Positions 1 to 6,140 of a stretch of 11,195 nucleotides of DNA are shown piece by piece (position 1 is the first letter of the stretch; each line of letters opens with the position of its first letter). Origin of the DNA: an uncultured Gemmatimonadota bacterium (GTDB lineage Bacteria; Gemmatimonadota; Gemmatimonadetes; Gemmatimonadales; Gemmatimonadaceae); the NCBI GenBank assembly GCA_946479015.1, contig CAMLEQ010000093.1, positions 1 through 11,195 on the forward strand, written 5' to 3'. Both the position numbers and the translations under genes were made by a program. A model generated the notes under the pieces. It was not told the DNA's origin. It ran no database searches and worked only from the letters and a program-made list of their open reading frames with translations.

Positions 1-26
1 GCGACGGCGGCGTCCGCGCGTAGCAA

Positions 27-96
27 GAGACTCCCCGGGCGCCGACGATCGATGCCGACTCAGGCGCCCCGTACGCGCTGGCGCCCGGGGAGGCTC
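27..96. repeat. Long inverted repeat with 13-bp perfect arms (possible terminator)
   Basis: CTCCCCGGGCGCC at 31-43 is the exact reverse complement of GGCGCCCGGGGAG at 80-92. Beyond one A/G mismatch the pairing continues for three more base pairs (27-29 with 94-96), giving 16 of 17 paired positions around a 36-base loop. No T-run follows on either strand, so it is not a canonical intrinsic terminator. A stop codon (TAG at 21-23) lies four bases before it in one forward frame, which would fit the end of an upstream gene, but only seven codons of that frame are visible. Seen: the palindrome. Inferred: a transcription-ending or mRNA-stabilising hairpin between convergent genes. Confidence 0.55.
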
Positions 97-134
97 GCAG
101 CGTGTAAGCGCGACGCCGCCAGAGCCACACCCCC

Positions 135-202
135 GCGTCACGCCAGTCCCAGGAGCCCACCACGGCCGGCGTCACGCCAGGGCCAGGAGCCCACCACGGC
201 CG
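135..202. repeat. Tandem direct repeat, two 34-bp units
   Basis: Unit 1 (135-168) and unit 2 (169-202) match at 32 of 34 positions, differing only at 147-148 (TC) versus 181-182 (GG). A degenerate third copy begins at 203, having lost four bases (TCAC) near its start, and decays after about 220. The period is not a multiple of three, which fits non-coding DNA. The units lie in the spacer downstream of the leftward M48 peptidase gene. Function unknown; probably slippage or duplication of intergenic sequence. Confidence 0.8.
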
Positions 203-230
203 GCGCCAGTCCACGGAGCCCTGCCACGCC

Positions 231-251
231 CCCGCGTCCCGCGTCCCGCGC
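231..251. repeat. Short tandem repeat, CCCGCGT x 3
   Basis: Three consecutive 7-base units, CCCGCGT, CCCGCGT and CCCGCGC, sit 28 bases after the end of the 34-bp repeat in the same gene-free spacer. The tract is low-complexity GC-rich sequence with no visible function. It is a likely site of replication slippage and hence of strain-to-strain length variation. Confidence 0.6.
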
Positions 252-314
252 CCCGCCGCCGCGAGCAGCCTACACGCCGACGCGCTCCATGCCGATCGAC
301 TCCCGGTCGAGCGC

Positions 315-2234
315 TCAGGCGCGCCGCCGGTACACCTCCGCGTCGCGTATGCGCTTCAGCCTGCGCCGGAGCCACGCACGCTTGCGCGTGAGAACGACCA
401 CCAGCGTGTGGCCCGGCAGCTCCAACTCCTCGACCAGCTTTCGCACCAGGTACGTGCTCGAGCCCTCCGACACGAAGCGCCACCAGGGCTCGGCGCGCGA
501 GATGCCGAGGATGTAGAACGGGCGGTCCGGCGCGTGGCGGGTCACCTTCCGGGCGATCCATGCCCGTCCCACCCGCGGATATCGCGCGAGCTGTTCGCGC
601 AGTCGAGCGCGCGCGGCATCGTCGAGCGCGGCCGATTCCACCTTCTCGGAGCGCGCGATGCTCTGGCGCTCCGCGCGAGCGGCCGACGCCTCGGCCGCCG
701 ATGCGTCCGCGCGCGTCCGGTACGCGATCGCCTCTCGTGAGCGGCCGGTCTGCTCGAGATACCCGGCGATCATCGAGGAGGCCACCATGATGGCGCCGGG
801 GTCGACCTCCATCGCGCGCTCGAGGTGCACGATGCCGGCATCGTCCCCCCGGGCCAGCAGCAGCCGCCCGAGCATGAACAGTCCGGACGCGTGCCGCGGC
901 TCGTCCCGCACGAGCGCGGTCACGAGAGGGAGCGCGGCCTCGGCGCCGTGAACGTCTTCCGTCCAATCGGCCACGCGGAAGCGCTCGTCGGCGGTGAGCT
1001 CCGTGCTCTCCGCGCGCGCGGCGAGCTCCCGCAGCCCATCGCGCGCGCGCACCAGATGGCGGTGCCGGTCCCGCCAGCGCGCCGATACCTGGCCGCGCCA
1101 CTGCTCGTCGAGCTCGTCCGCGAGCCTTGCGGCGAGCGGGCCGAGGTAGCGCGCCGCGGCCGTCGCCGCCGGATCGATCGGGAGCGCGAGCCGTTCCGCG
1201 AGCGCCGCGATCCCCGCATCGTCGGTCGGCCGTGCGCCGAGCGCCTCGAGACGATCGGCCAGGGCGGGATGCGGATCATCGACGCCCGACTCCACGCGCA
1301 GCGCGCTCTCGAGCCACGCCGCCGCCGATGGGAGCGGGAGTGCGGCGGGCATCGCCTGCACGATCCCCGCGAACGCCGCACGCGGCGGCGCCGGCTCGTC
1401 GGCGATGCGCGCCGTCAGCAGGGGCCAGACGATCTCGCTCCGGTAGCGCCCGCGAAGGTCGAGTGCCGCCAGCGCCATCGCGGTGGTGGTGCTCCCGACG
1501 ACCGCCGCCGAAGTCCGGTCCGCCTCCACCTCGTGCCGTCGCGCGAGCACGAACGAGTACGCGCCGAAGTACGGCCCGTACCACTCCACGAACCGGTTGA
1601 CGAGGAGTGCCCCGAGCGTCGAGCGCCGCTGCGTCACCGCCTCGACGACCTGCGCCCAGGCACCGCGCACGCGGTAGATCCAGTTGGCGAAGCGCGCGTG
1701 CGCGCGCGAGAGATGCCCGAACTCGTGCGCGAGCACGGACTGGAACTGCTCCGGCGTGAGCGCGGCGAGCAGCGGGAGCCCCACCGACAGATAGTTGCGG
1801 TGCCAACCGAAGATGCCGAGCCGCGGCACCTGAGACACCGAGGCGTTCAGCTCATCGGTGACGATCACCCGGTGTGGTGCGGGAGCCCTCGCCGCGCGCC
1901 GCACCGCGTCGATCTCCGTGAACAGCTCCGGCACCTCGTGGCGTCGCAGCTCGCGTCCCTCGGGCGGCGGAACGGTCACCCAGAGCGCGCGCCCGAGCGC
2001 GCCGAGCAGCGCGAGCAGGGGGAGCACGGCCTTGATCACCAACCCGCCGACGCGCAGGGTGACCAGCGCCCACACGATGAGCGCGAGCAGCGAGAGCAGG
2101 AAGAGCATGACCGCGGCGATGTACGCGTAGCCGAGCACGGCGAGCGCGCCGACGCGCAGCCGGTAGCTGACAGGATGCGCCGACGCCATGGCCTCGAGGC
2201 GCGAGACCAGCGCGGCGTATTCGTCGTGCGTCAT
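315..2234 (-). CDS. M48-family membrane zinc metallopeptidase with C-terminal TPR-like region
   Basis: The product is a 639-residue integral-membrane peptidase. Two strongly hydrophobic stretches (about residues 28-62 and 64-87) anchor it near the N terminus. The M48 catalytic core follows: the zinc motif H170-E171-F-G-H174, and an E-V-E-A-D-R block (235-240) whose first Glu (235) is the expected third zinc ligand. A family-typical H-P-x-L-A-D-R-L-E-x-L element lies near 322-332. Residues about 416-510 look like tetratricopeptide helices (E-P-R-H-A... G-R-L-L-L-A-R-G-D... A-M-E-V-D-P-G), followed by an Ala/Glu/Arg-rich helix and a basic C-terminal domain (about 535-639) that I do not recognise. 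M48 enzymes such as HtpX cleave misfolded membrane proteins. Here the much longer tail suggests a substrate- or partner-binding role, which is inferred. The ATG at 2234 gives the full membrane region but has no clear Shine-Dalgarno sequence. The gene is divergent from the ankyrin gene. Confidence 0.9.
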   Translation of the reverse strand: MTHDEYAALVSRLEAMASAHPVSYRLRVGALAVLGYAYIAAVMLFLLSLLALIVWALVTLRVGGLVIKAVLPLLALLGALGRALWVTVPPPEGRELRRHEVPELFTEIDAVRRAARAPAPHRVIVTDELNASVSQVPRLGIFGWHRNYLSVGLPLLAALTPEQFQSVLAHEFGHLSRAHARFANWIYRVRGAWAQVVEAVTQRRSTLGALLVNRFVEWYGPYFGAYSFVLARRHEVEADRTSAAVVGSTTTAMALAALDLRGRYRSEIVWPLLTARIADEPAPPRAAFAGIVQAMPAALPLPSAAAWLESALRVESGVDDPHPALADRLEALGARPTDDAGIAALAERLALPIDPAATAAARYLGPLAARLADELDEQWRGQVSARWRDRHRHLVRARDGLRELAARAESTELTADERFRVADWTEDVHGAEAALPLVTALVRDEPRHASGLFMLGRLLLARGDDAGIVHLERAMEVDPGAIMVASSMIAGYLEQTGRSREAIAYRTRADASAAEASAARAERQSIARSEKVESAALDDAARARLREQLARYPRVGRAWIARKVTRHAPDRPFYILGISRAEPWWRFVSEGSSTYLVRKLVEELELPGHTLVVVLTRKRAWLRRRLKRIRDAEVYRRRA

Positions 2235-2270
2235 GGTGCGGGGCGGGGGAGAGCGGGTGGATTGCGCGGA

Positions 2271-2286
2271 CCGCTCGAGCGAGCGG
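2271..2286. promoter_or_regulatory. Operator-like palindrome in divergent spacer
   Basis: CCGCTCG (2271-2277) and CGAGCGG (2280-2286) are perfect 7-bp inverted arms separated by AG. The site lies 36 bp upstream of the M48 start and about 70 bp before the predicted promoter of the ankyrin gene, so a bound regulator could affect either gene. The tight two-base centre suits a dimeric DNA-binding protein better than an RNA hairpin. No regulator gene is adjacent. The role is inferred, and GC-rich DNA produces such palindromes by chance fairly often. Confidence 0.35.
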
Positions 2287-2357
2287 GTGCCGAACGATGC
2301 GACGCGCCGGCGCCGCCGTCCAGCGGATGCACCCTGATCGACGAGCGTCCCGCGCTC

Positions 2358-2386
2358 TTGTCACCATGCACCACTGCTCGTAGACT
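2358..2386 (+). promoter_or_regulatory. Predicted sigma70-type promoter for the ankyrin-repeat gene
   Basis: TTGTCA at 2358-2363 matches five of six bases of the -35 consensus. It is followed by an ideal 17-bp spacer and TAGACT at 2381-2386, which matches four of six bases of the -10 consensus. Transcription would begin near 2393, leaving a leader of about 22 bases that contains the ribosome-binding site at 2405-2410. This also favours the GTG start at 2415 over the ATG at 2403. Predicted from sequence only. Confidence 0.45.
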
Positions 2387-2404
2387 GGCTCTCGCACTCG
2401 CGAT

Positions 2405-2410
2405 GGAGGA
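2405..2410 (+). promoter_or_regulatory. Ribosome-binding site deciding the ankyrin gene start
   Basis: GGAGGA lies four bases before an in-frame GTG at 2415 (five bases if the core is taken as GGAGG). The competing in-frame ATG at 2403 overlaps this motif and has no Shine-Dalgarno sequence of its own. The site therefore supports translation from the GTG. Confidence 0.55.
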
Positions 2411-2414
2411 TCGC

Positions 2415-3632
2415 GTGGAATCGCACGGCCAGACGGCGGATCCGATCGAGGCGCTCACCACCGCCCTCCGCGCCGATGACGTGGCACGCGTCGCCGCGCT
2501 CCTCGAGCGCCACCCGTCGCTCCGCCCGCGGCTGAACGAGCCGATCCCCGGCGATGCGTTCGGCACGCTGCCGCTCCTCGCTCTCGCGCGCGCCGGACGC
2601 CGGGAGATGATCGAGCTGCTCCTTCGCCACGGTGCGGACATCGATGCGCGCAGCCAGTGGTGGGCGGGGGGCTTCGGTGTCCTCGACTGGTGCCCGCCGG
2701 GGCTCGCCCCGTTCCTCATCGAGCGCGGCGCCACGGTGACCGCCCACGCCGCCGCGCGCCTCGCGATGCTCGACCGGCTGCAGGCGCTCGTCGCCGCCGA
2801 TCCCTCGCTCGTGCACGCGCGCGGGGGGGACGGGCAGACGCCCCTGCACGTCGCGGCGACGGTGGAGGTGGCGCGCTGGCTGCTGGATCACGGCGCGGAG
2901 ATCGACACGCGCGACGTGGACCACGAGTCGACTCCGGCGCAGTACATGCTCGGCGACCGGCGCGACGTCGCGCGCTTTCTCGTGGAGCGCGGCTGCCGTA
3001 CCGACATCCTCATGGCGGCCGCGATCGGCGACATCGATCGCGTACGCGCGCATCTCGACGAGGATCCGGCATCGGTGCGCACGCGCGTCTCGGCGCGCCA
3101 CTTCCCCATGCGCGACCCGCGCGCGGGGGGCACCATCTATCTCTGGACGCTCGGCCCGCACAAGTCCGCGCACGTGATCGCCCGCGACCTCGGCCGGGGC
3201 GACATCTACGCGCTGCTCATGGAGCGCAGCCCCGACGATCTCAGGCTCTCCGAGGGGTGTCGCGCGGCCGACGACGAGACCGTGCGCGCCGTGCTCGCTC
3301 GGCGACCGGAGCTGGCGGCCGATCTCTCCGACGACGCTCGCGCGGAGCTGGTGGCGGCCGCGCAGGTGAACGACATCGTCGCCGCGCGTCGCCTGCTCGC
3401 GGCGGGGTGGCCGGCCGATGCGCGCGGCGAGCACGGCGACACCGCGCTGCACCACGCGGCGTGGTACGGGAACGTGGAGCTGGTGCGCGAGCTGCTGCGC
3501 CGCGGTGCGCCGCCGGACGCGGTCGAGAACCGGTACGGCGGTACCCCCATCGACTGGGCACGGCACGGGGCCACGCAGTGCGCGACGAAGGATGCGGGGG
3601 ATCACGCGGGAGTGATCGCGGCTCTGAGCTGA
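2415..3632 (+). CDS. Ankyrin-repeat protein
   Basis: The product is a 405-residue, probably cytoplasmic protein with no signal peptide or membrane segment. It is built from helical ankyrin-type repeats. The clearest are the L-L-R-H-G-A-D-I-D turn near 69-77, D-G-Q-T-P-L-H-V-A-A with W-L-L-D-H-G-A-E-I-D (139-164), R-F-L-V-E-R-G (187-193), and G-D-T-A-L-H-H-A-A-W with L-L-R-R-G-A-P-P-D (341-368). Repeats between about 200 and 320 are degenerate. Ankyrin repeats bind other proteins and no enzymatic domain is visible, so the partner is unknown. The GTG at 2415 was chosen for its GGAGGA site; the ATG at 2403 would add four residues. The reading frame stays open upstream to 825, but that stretch is antisense to the M48 gene and is an artefact. 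The gene stands alone, divergent from the M48 peptidase and separated by a hairpin from the next gene. Confidence 0.85.
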   Translation: MESHGQTADPIEALTTALRADDVARVAALLERHPSLRPRLNEPIPGDAFGTLPLLALARAGRREMIELLLRHGADIDARSQWWAGGFGVLDWCPPGLAPFLIERGATVTAHAAARLAMLDRLQALVAADPSLVHARGGDGQTPLHVAATVEVARWLLDHGAEIDTRDVDHESTPAQYMLGDRRDVARFLVERGCRTDILMAAAIGDIDRVRAHLDEDPASVRTRVSARHFPMRDPRAGGTIYLWTLGPHKSAHVIARDLGRGDIYALLMERSPDDLRLSEGCRAADDETVRAVLARRPELAADLSDDARAELVAAAQVNDIVAARRLLAAGWPADARGEHGDTALHHAAWYGNVELVRELLRRGAPPDAVENRYGGTPIDWARHGATQCATKDAGDHAGVIAALS

Positions 3633-3659
3633 TCCGTCTAGCGATCGAACCGATCAGTC

Positions 3660-3699
3660 CGGCGCGCGCAGGGGACGTGAGCGTCCCAGCCCCGCGCCG
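3660..3699 (+). terminator. Two-tier hairpin after the ankyrin gene
   Basis: An inner perfect stem, GGGACG (3672-3677) with CGTCCC (3682-3687), closes a TGAG tetraloop. An outer perfect stem pairs CGGCGCG (3660-3666) with CGCGCCG (3693-3699). A 5x5 internal loop separates the two, giving 13 base pairs in all, 27 bases after the ankyrin stop codon. No T-run follows. It is most likely a terminator or 3' stabiliser for the ankyrin transcript. It could instead be a leader structure for the dehydrogenase gene, which starts 91 bases later. The structure was read by eye, not folded computationally. Confidence 0.45.
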
Positions 3700-3790
3700 C
3701 CAGGGGCCTCGCCGCCGGCCGGACTCTTGCTCTGATCGCCCTCGCGCCCTCCGTTACCGGCGCATCCTGATCGTCTGTCGAGGGCCCATG

Positions 3791-5599
3791 ATGCTTCCGC
3801 TCCGGCTGCCGTGCCGAGTGGTCCTGGCGTGCTCGATGTCCCTCTGCGTGTGCGCGGCGACGGCCCGGGCGGCCGCGCAGCGCGCACCGGCCACCAGTCG
3901 CGCCGCGTCGCGCGCCGATGGCCAGTGGACGATGCCGGCGAGGGACCTCGCCGCCACGCGCTACAGCCCGCTCGCCCGGATCACGACGGCGAACGCCTCG
4001 CGCCTGCACGCGGTGTGGACCTTCTCCACCGGCGTCCTCGGTGGCCACGAGGGACAGCCGCTGGTGGTGGGGAACACGATGTACGTCGTGACGCCGTACC
4101 CGAACGTGCTGTACGCGTTCGACCTCGGCACGGAGGGGTACCCGCTCCGGTGGAAGTACCGTCCCGCCGTCGACCCCGCCGCCGTCGGCATCGCCTGCTG
4201 CGACGTGATCAATCGCGGCGCCACGTACGCCGGCGGGAAGATCGTGTACAACCTGCTCGACGGGCACACCGTGGCGGTGGACGCGGCCACGGGACAGGAG
4301 CTCTGGAACACGAAGGTGGCCGACGTGTCGCGCGGCGAGACGACGCCGATGGCCCCCTTCGTCGTGAAGGACCGCGTGATCGTCGGCGCATCCGGCGGCG
4401 AGTTCGGGATCCACGGGTGGGTGAAAGGGCTCGACCTGGAGACGGGGCGCGTGGTGTGGACCGCGTACAGTGTCGGGCCGGACAGCGAGGTGCTCGCGAG
4501 GGCAGGCACGTTCAGGCCGTTCTACGACCGCGGCACCGACCTCGCGCTCCGCTCCTGGCCGCGCGATGCGTGGAAGACGGGGGGCGCGCCGGTGTGGGGG
4601 TGGATGGCGTACGACTCCACGCTGGATCTGGTCTACTATGGCACCGGCAATCCGGCGCCGTACAACCCGGAGCAGCGCGCGGGGGACGACAAGTGGACGG
4701 CGAGCGTGCTCGCGCGTCGTCCCGGGGATGGCTCGCTCGTGTGGGCGTACCAGTTCACGCCGCACGACAGTTGGGACTACGATGCCGCCTCCGAGATGAT
4801 CCTCGCCGAGCTCACGATCGGCGGCGCGCGGCGGAAGGTGCTCGTGCACTTCGACAAGAACGGCTTCGCGTACACCATCGACCGTGCCACGGGGGAGGTG
4901 CTCGTGGCGAAGCCGTACGTGGACGTGACCTGGGCGAAGCGGATCGACCTGAAGACCGGACGACCCGTCCTCGACTCGAGCAAGCTCACGGGCGCGTCTC
5001 GCGGGAACGTGAAGGACATCTGCCCCACGCTCGAGGGAGGGAAGAGCCCCGCGTCCCCCGCGGCGTACTCCGCCCGCACGGGGCTCTTCTACCTGTCCAC
5101 GAACAACATGTGCATGGACTACCAGGCGTCGCCGGTGGCGCACATCCGCGGCACGCCCTACATCGGCGCCGCCACGCCGTACCACGCCGGCCGCGGCGGG
5201 AACATGGGCGCGTTCATCGCCTGGGACGCCGCGACGGGGCGCACGGTCTGGAAGATCGACGAGAGGTATCCGGTGTGGAGCGGCGCGCTCGCCACGGGCG
5301 GGGACGTGGTGTTCTACGGCACGCTCGACGGGTGGCTCAAGGCGGCCGACGCTCGCACGGGGCGCGTGCTGTGGAAGTTCAAGGTGGGCTCCGGCGTGGT
5401 GGGGAACCCGATCACCTACACGGGCCCCGACGGGCGTCAGTACGTCGCGGTGTATGCGGGGATCGGCGGCGACTGGTTCCTCCTTTCCGGCGATGTCCGC
5501 TCCGACGATCCGGCGGACGTGCGTCCACCGGCGGACTTCGCCCGCGATCTCGCCCGGCACACGAGCCAGGGCGGGATCGTCTGGATCTTCGGGCTCTGA
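3791..5599 (+). CDS. PQQ-dependent alcohol dehydrogenase, lanthanide-type (XoxF/PedH-like)
   Basis: The product is a 602-residue periplasmic quinoprotein that oxidises a primary alcohol and passes electrons to a cytochrome c. A signal peptide (about residues 1-27, ending A-R-A) precedes an eight-bladed propeller with repeated A-x-D-x-x-T-G-x-x-x-W tryptophan-docking blades. Expected active-site features are visible: the vicinal cysteines C136-C137 in G-I-A-C-C-D-V, E204, N287 in G-T-G-N-P, and catalytic D329 in H-D-S-W-D-Y-D. D331, two residues later, is the extra metal ligand of lanthanide enzymes; calcium-type MxaF has Ala there. K356 in F-D-K-N-G fills the position that is Arg in MxaF and Lys in ethanol-type enzymes. 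No CXXCH is present, so it is not a quinohaemoprotein. ATG occurs twice (3788, 3791); GAGGG at 3780-3784 is six bases from the second. The cytochrome gene follows after 22 bases. Lanthanide use is inferred from the motif, and the substrate (methanol, ethanol or other) is unresolved. Confidence 0.9.
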   Translation: MLPLRLPCRVVLACSMSLCVCAATARAAAQRAPATSRAASRADGQWTMPARDLAATRYSPLARITTANASRLHAVWTFSTGVLGGHEGQPLVVGNTMYVVTPYPNVLYAFDLGTEGYPLRWKYRPAVDPAAVGIACCDVINRGATYAGGKIVYNLLDGHTVAVDAATGQELWNTKVADVSRGETTPMAPFVVKDRVIVGASGGEFGIHGWVKGLDLETGRVVWTAYSVGPDSEVLARAGTFRPFYDRGTDLALRSWPRDAWKTGGAPVWGWMAYDSTLDLVYYGTGNPAPYNPEQRAGDDKWTASVLARRPGDGSLVWAYQFTPHDSWDYDAASEMILAELTIGGARRKVLVHFDKNGFAYTIDRATGEVLVAKPYVDVTWAKRIDLKTGRPVLDSSKLTGASRGNVKDICPTLEGGKSPASPAAYSARTGLFYLSTNNMCMDYQASPVAHIRGTPYIGAATPYHAGRGGNMGAFIAWDAATGRTVWKIDERYPVWSGALATGGDVVFYGTLDGWLKAADARTGRVLWKFKVGSGVVGNPITYTGPDGRQYVAVYAGIGGDWFLLSGDVRSDDPADVRPPADFARDLARHTSQGGIVWIFGL

Positions 5600-5606
5600 C
5601 GCGCGC

Positions 5607-5612
5607 GAGGAG
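5607..5612 (+). promoter_or_regulatory. Ribosome-binding site deciding the cytochrome GTG start
   Basis: GAGGAG lies nine bases before the GTG at 5622, in the 22-base gap after the dehydrogenase stop codon. An upstream in-frame ATG at 5454 would lie deep inside the dehydrogenase gene and would not yield a signal sequence. The GTG start yields a clean lipoprotein signal peptide. Confidence 0.65.
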
Positions 5613-5621
5613 CCATCCCCC

Positions 5622-6098
5622 GTGAGACCGATCTTCGCGTCGCTCGCGCTGGTCGCGGCGCTCGCGGCATGTCGCGGCGGCGATGCCCGCGGCCCCGCCA
5701 CCGGCACTCGTCAGGCGCCGAGCGCGGAGCCGCCGCCCGCGGTGCGCCACGACGAGCACGTGTTTGCGGCGGGGCGCGTGCCGCCGGCCGCCGCGCTCGA
5801 CAACCCGTACCGGGGCGACAGCGCAGCGGCCACGCAGGGAGAGAAGCTGTTCACGGCCATGAACTGCGACGGCTGCCACGGGGGCGGCGCCACCGGTTGG
5901 GTGGGGCCGAGCCTCGCGGATGGCCGCTGGCGCTACGGTGGCGCGGACGCCGAGATCTTCCAGTCGATCTACTACGGCCGCCCTCACGGCATGCCGGCCT
6001 TCGGCGGGCTGATCCCCCGCGAGGGAATCTGGAAGCTCGTGACGTACCTGCGATCGCTCCCTCCGCCGAGCGACGTGCCGACCGAATCGTGGAAGTGA
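5622..6098 (+). CDS. Lipoprotein c-type cytochrome, probable electron acceptor of the PQQ dehydrogenase
   Basis: The product is a 158-residue cytochrome c with one haem. The GTG start gives a short signal peptide ending L-A-A-C, where C17 is the predicted lipidation site, so the protein should be tethered to a membrane in the periplasm. A Pro/Ala-rich linker of about 50 residues leads to the haem domain. The haem-binding motif is C82-D-G-C85-H86, and M124 in H-G-M-P-A-F-G-G is the likely sixth ligand. The sequence ends shortly after a Leu-rich terminal helix (W-K-L-V-T-Y-L-R-S-L). With the dehydrogenase 22 bases upstream and a good ribosome-binding site, the two are almost certainly co-transcribed. 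The cytochrome thus plays the role of XoxG/MxaG or ExaB. Lipid anchoring differs from the soluble XoxG-type partners known from methylotrophs. Family-level identity is firm; the partnership is inferred from linkage. Confidence 0.88.
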   Translation: MRPIFASLALVAALAACRGGDARGPATGTRQAPSAEPPPAVRHDEHVFAAGRVPPAAALDNPYRGDSAAATQGEKLFTAMNCDGCHGGGATGWVGPSLADGRWRYGGADAEIFQSIYYGRPHGMPAFGGLIPREGIWKLVTYLRSLPPPSDVPTESWK

Positions 6099-6118
6099 CA
6101 TCGCGATCGCCGGCCGCT

Positions 6119-6140
6119 CGCTGCACGCGCCGGTGCGGCG
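6119..6140. terminator. Hairpin between convergent genes
   Basis: CGCTGCAC (6119-6126) pairs with GTGCGGCG (6133-6140) through one T-G wobble, around the six-base loop GCGCCG. It fills half of the 42-base gap between the cytochrome stop codon (6098) and the leftward PH-SHOCT stop codon (6141). No T-run is present on either side. The position suits a shared bidirectional terminator or anti-readthrough structure. Confidence 0.4.

Noticed and set aside
1..23. Possible 3' end of an upstream forward gene (stop codon TAG at 21-23)
   Set aside because: Only seven codons are visible, too few to support a coding call, although the hairpin just after it is consistent.
296..310. Small hairpin TCGAC-TCCCG-GTCGA just after the M48 stop codon
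   Set aside because: Only five base pairs with no T-run; too weak to call a terminator.
1..314. Possible CRISPR array in the repeat-rich left spacer
   Set aside because: The repeats are directly tandem with no unique spacers between them, and no cas gene is present.
52..516. Forward 154-residue open frame at the left edge
   Set aside because: It is Pro/Arg/Ser-rich, runs through tandem repeats with a non-triplet period and into the antisense of the M48 gene, and lacks a ribosome-binding site.
825..2402. Forward open frame continuous with the ankyrin gene, giving a 935-residue protein
   Set aside because: It is antisense to the well-supported M48 peptidase, is Arg/Glu/His-rich with no domain, and the ankyrin homology begins only after 2415, where a ribosome-binding site is present.
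3629..3657. CTGATC/GATCAG inverted repeat overlapping the ankyrin stop codon
   Set aside because: Six base pairs with a 17-base loop; the neighbouring two-tier hairpin is far stronger.
2657..3787. Forward open frame leading into the PQQ dehydrogenase
   Set aside because: It overlaps the ankyrin gene in another frame and is an Arg/Ala-rich shadow. The dehydrogenase signal peptide begins at 3788/3791 behind a ribosome-binding site.
3638..5707. Minus-strand 689-residue open frame
   Set aside because: It is the antisense shadow of the dehydrogenase in GC-rich DNA, with Arg/His/Val-rich composition and no recognisable domain.
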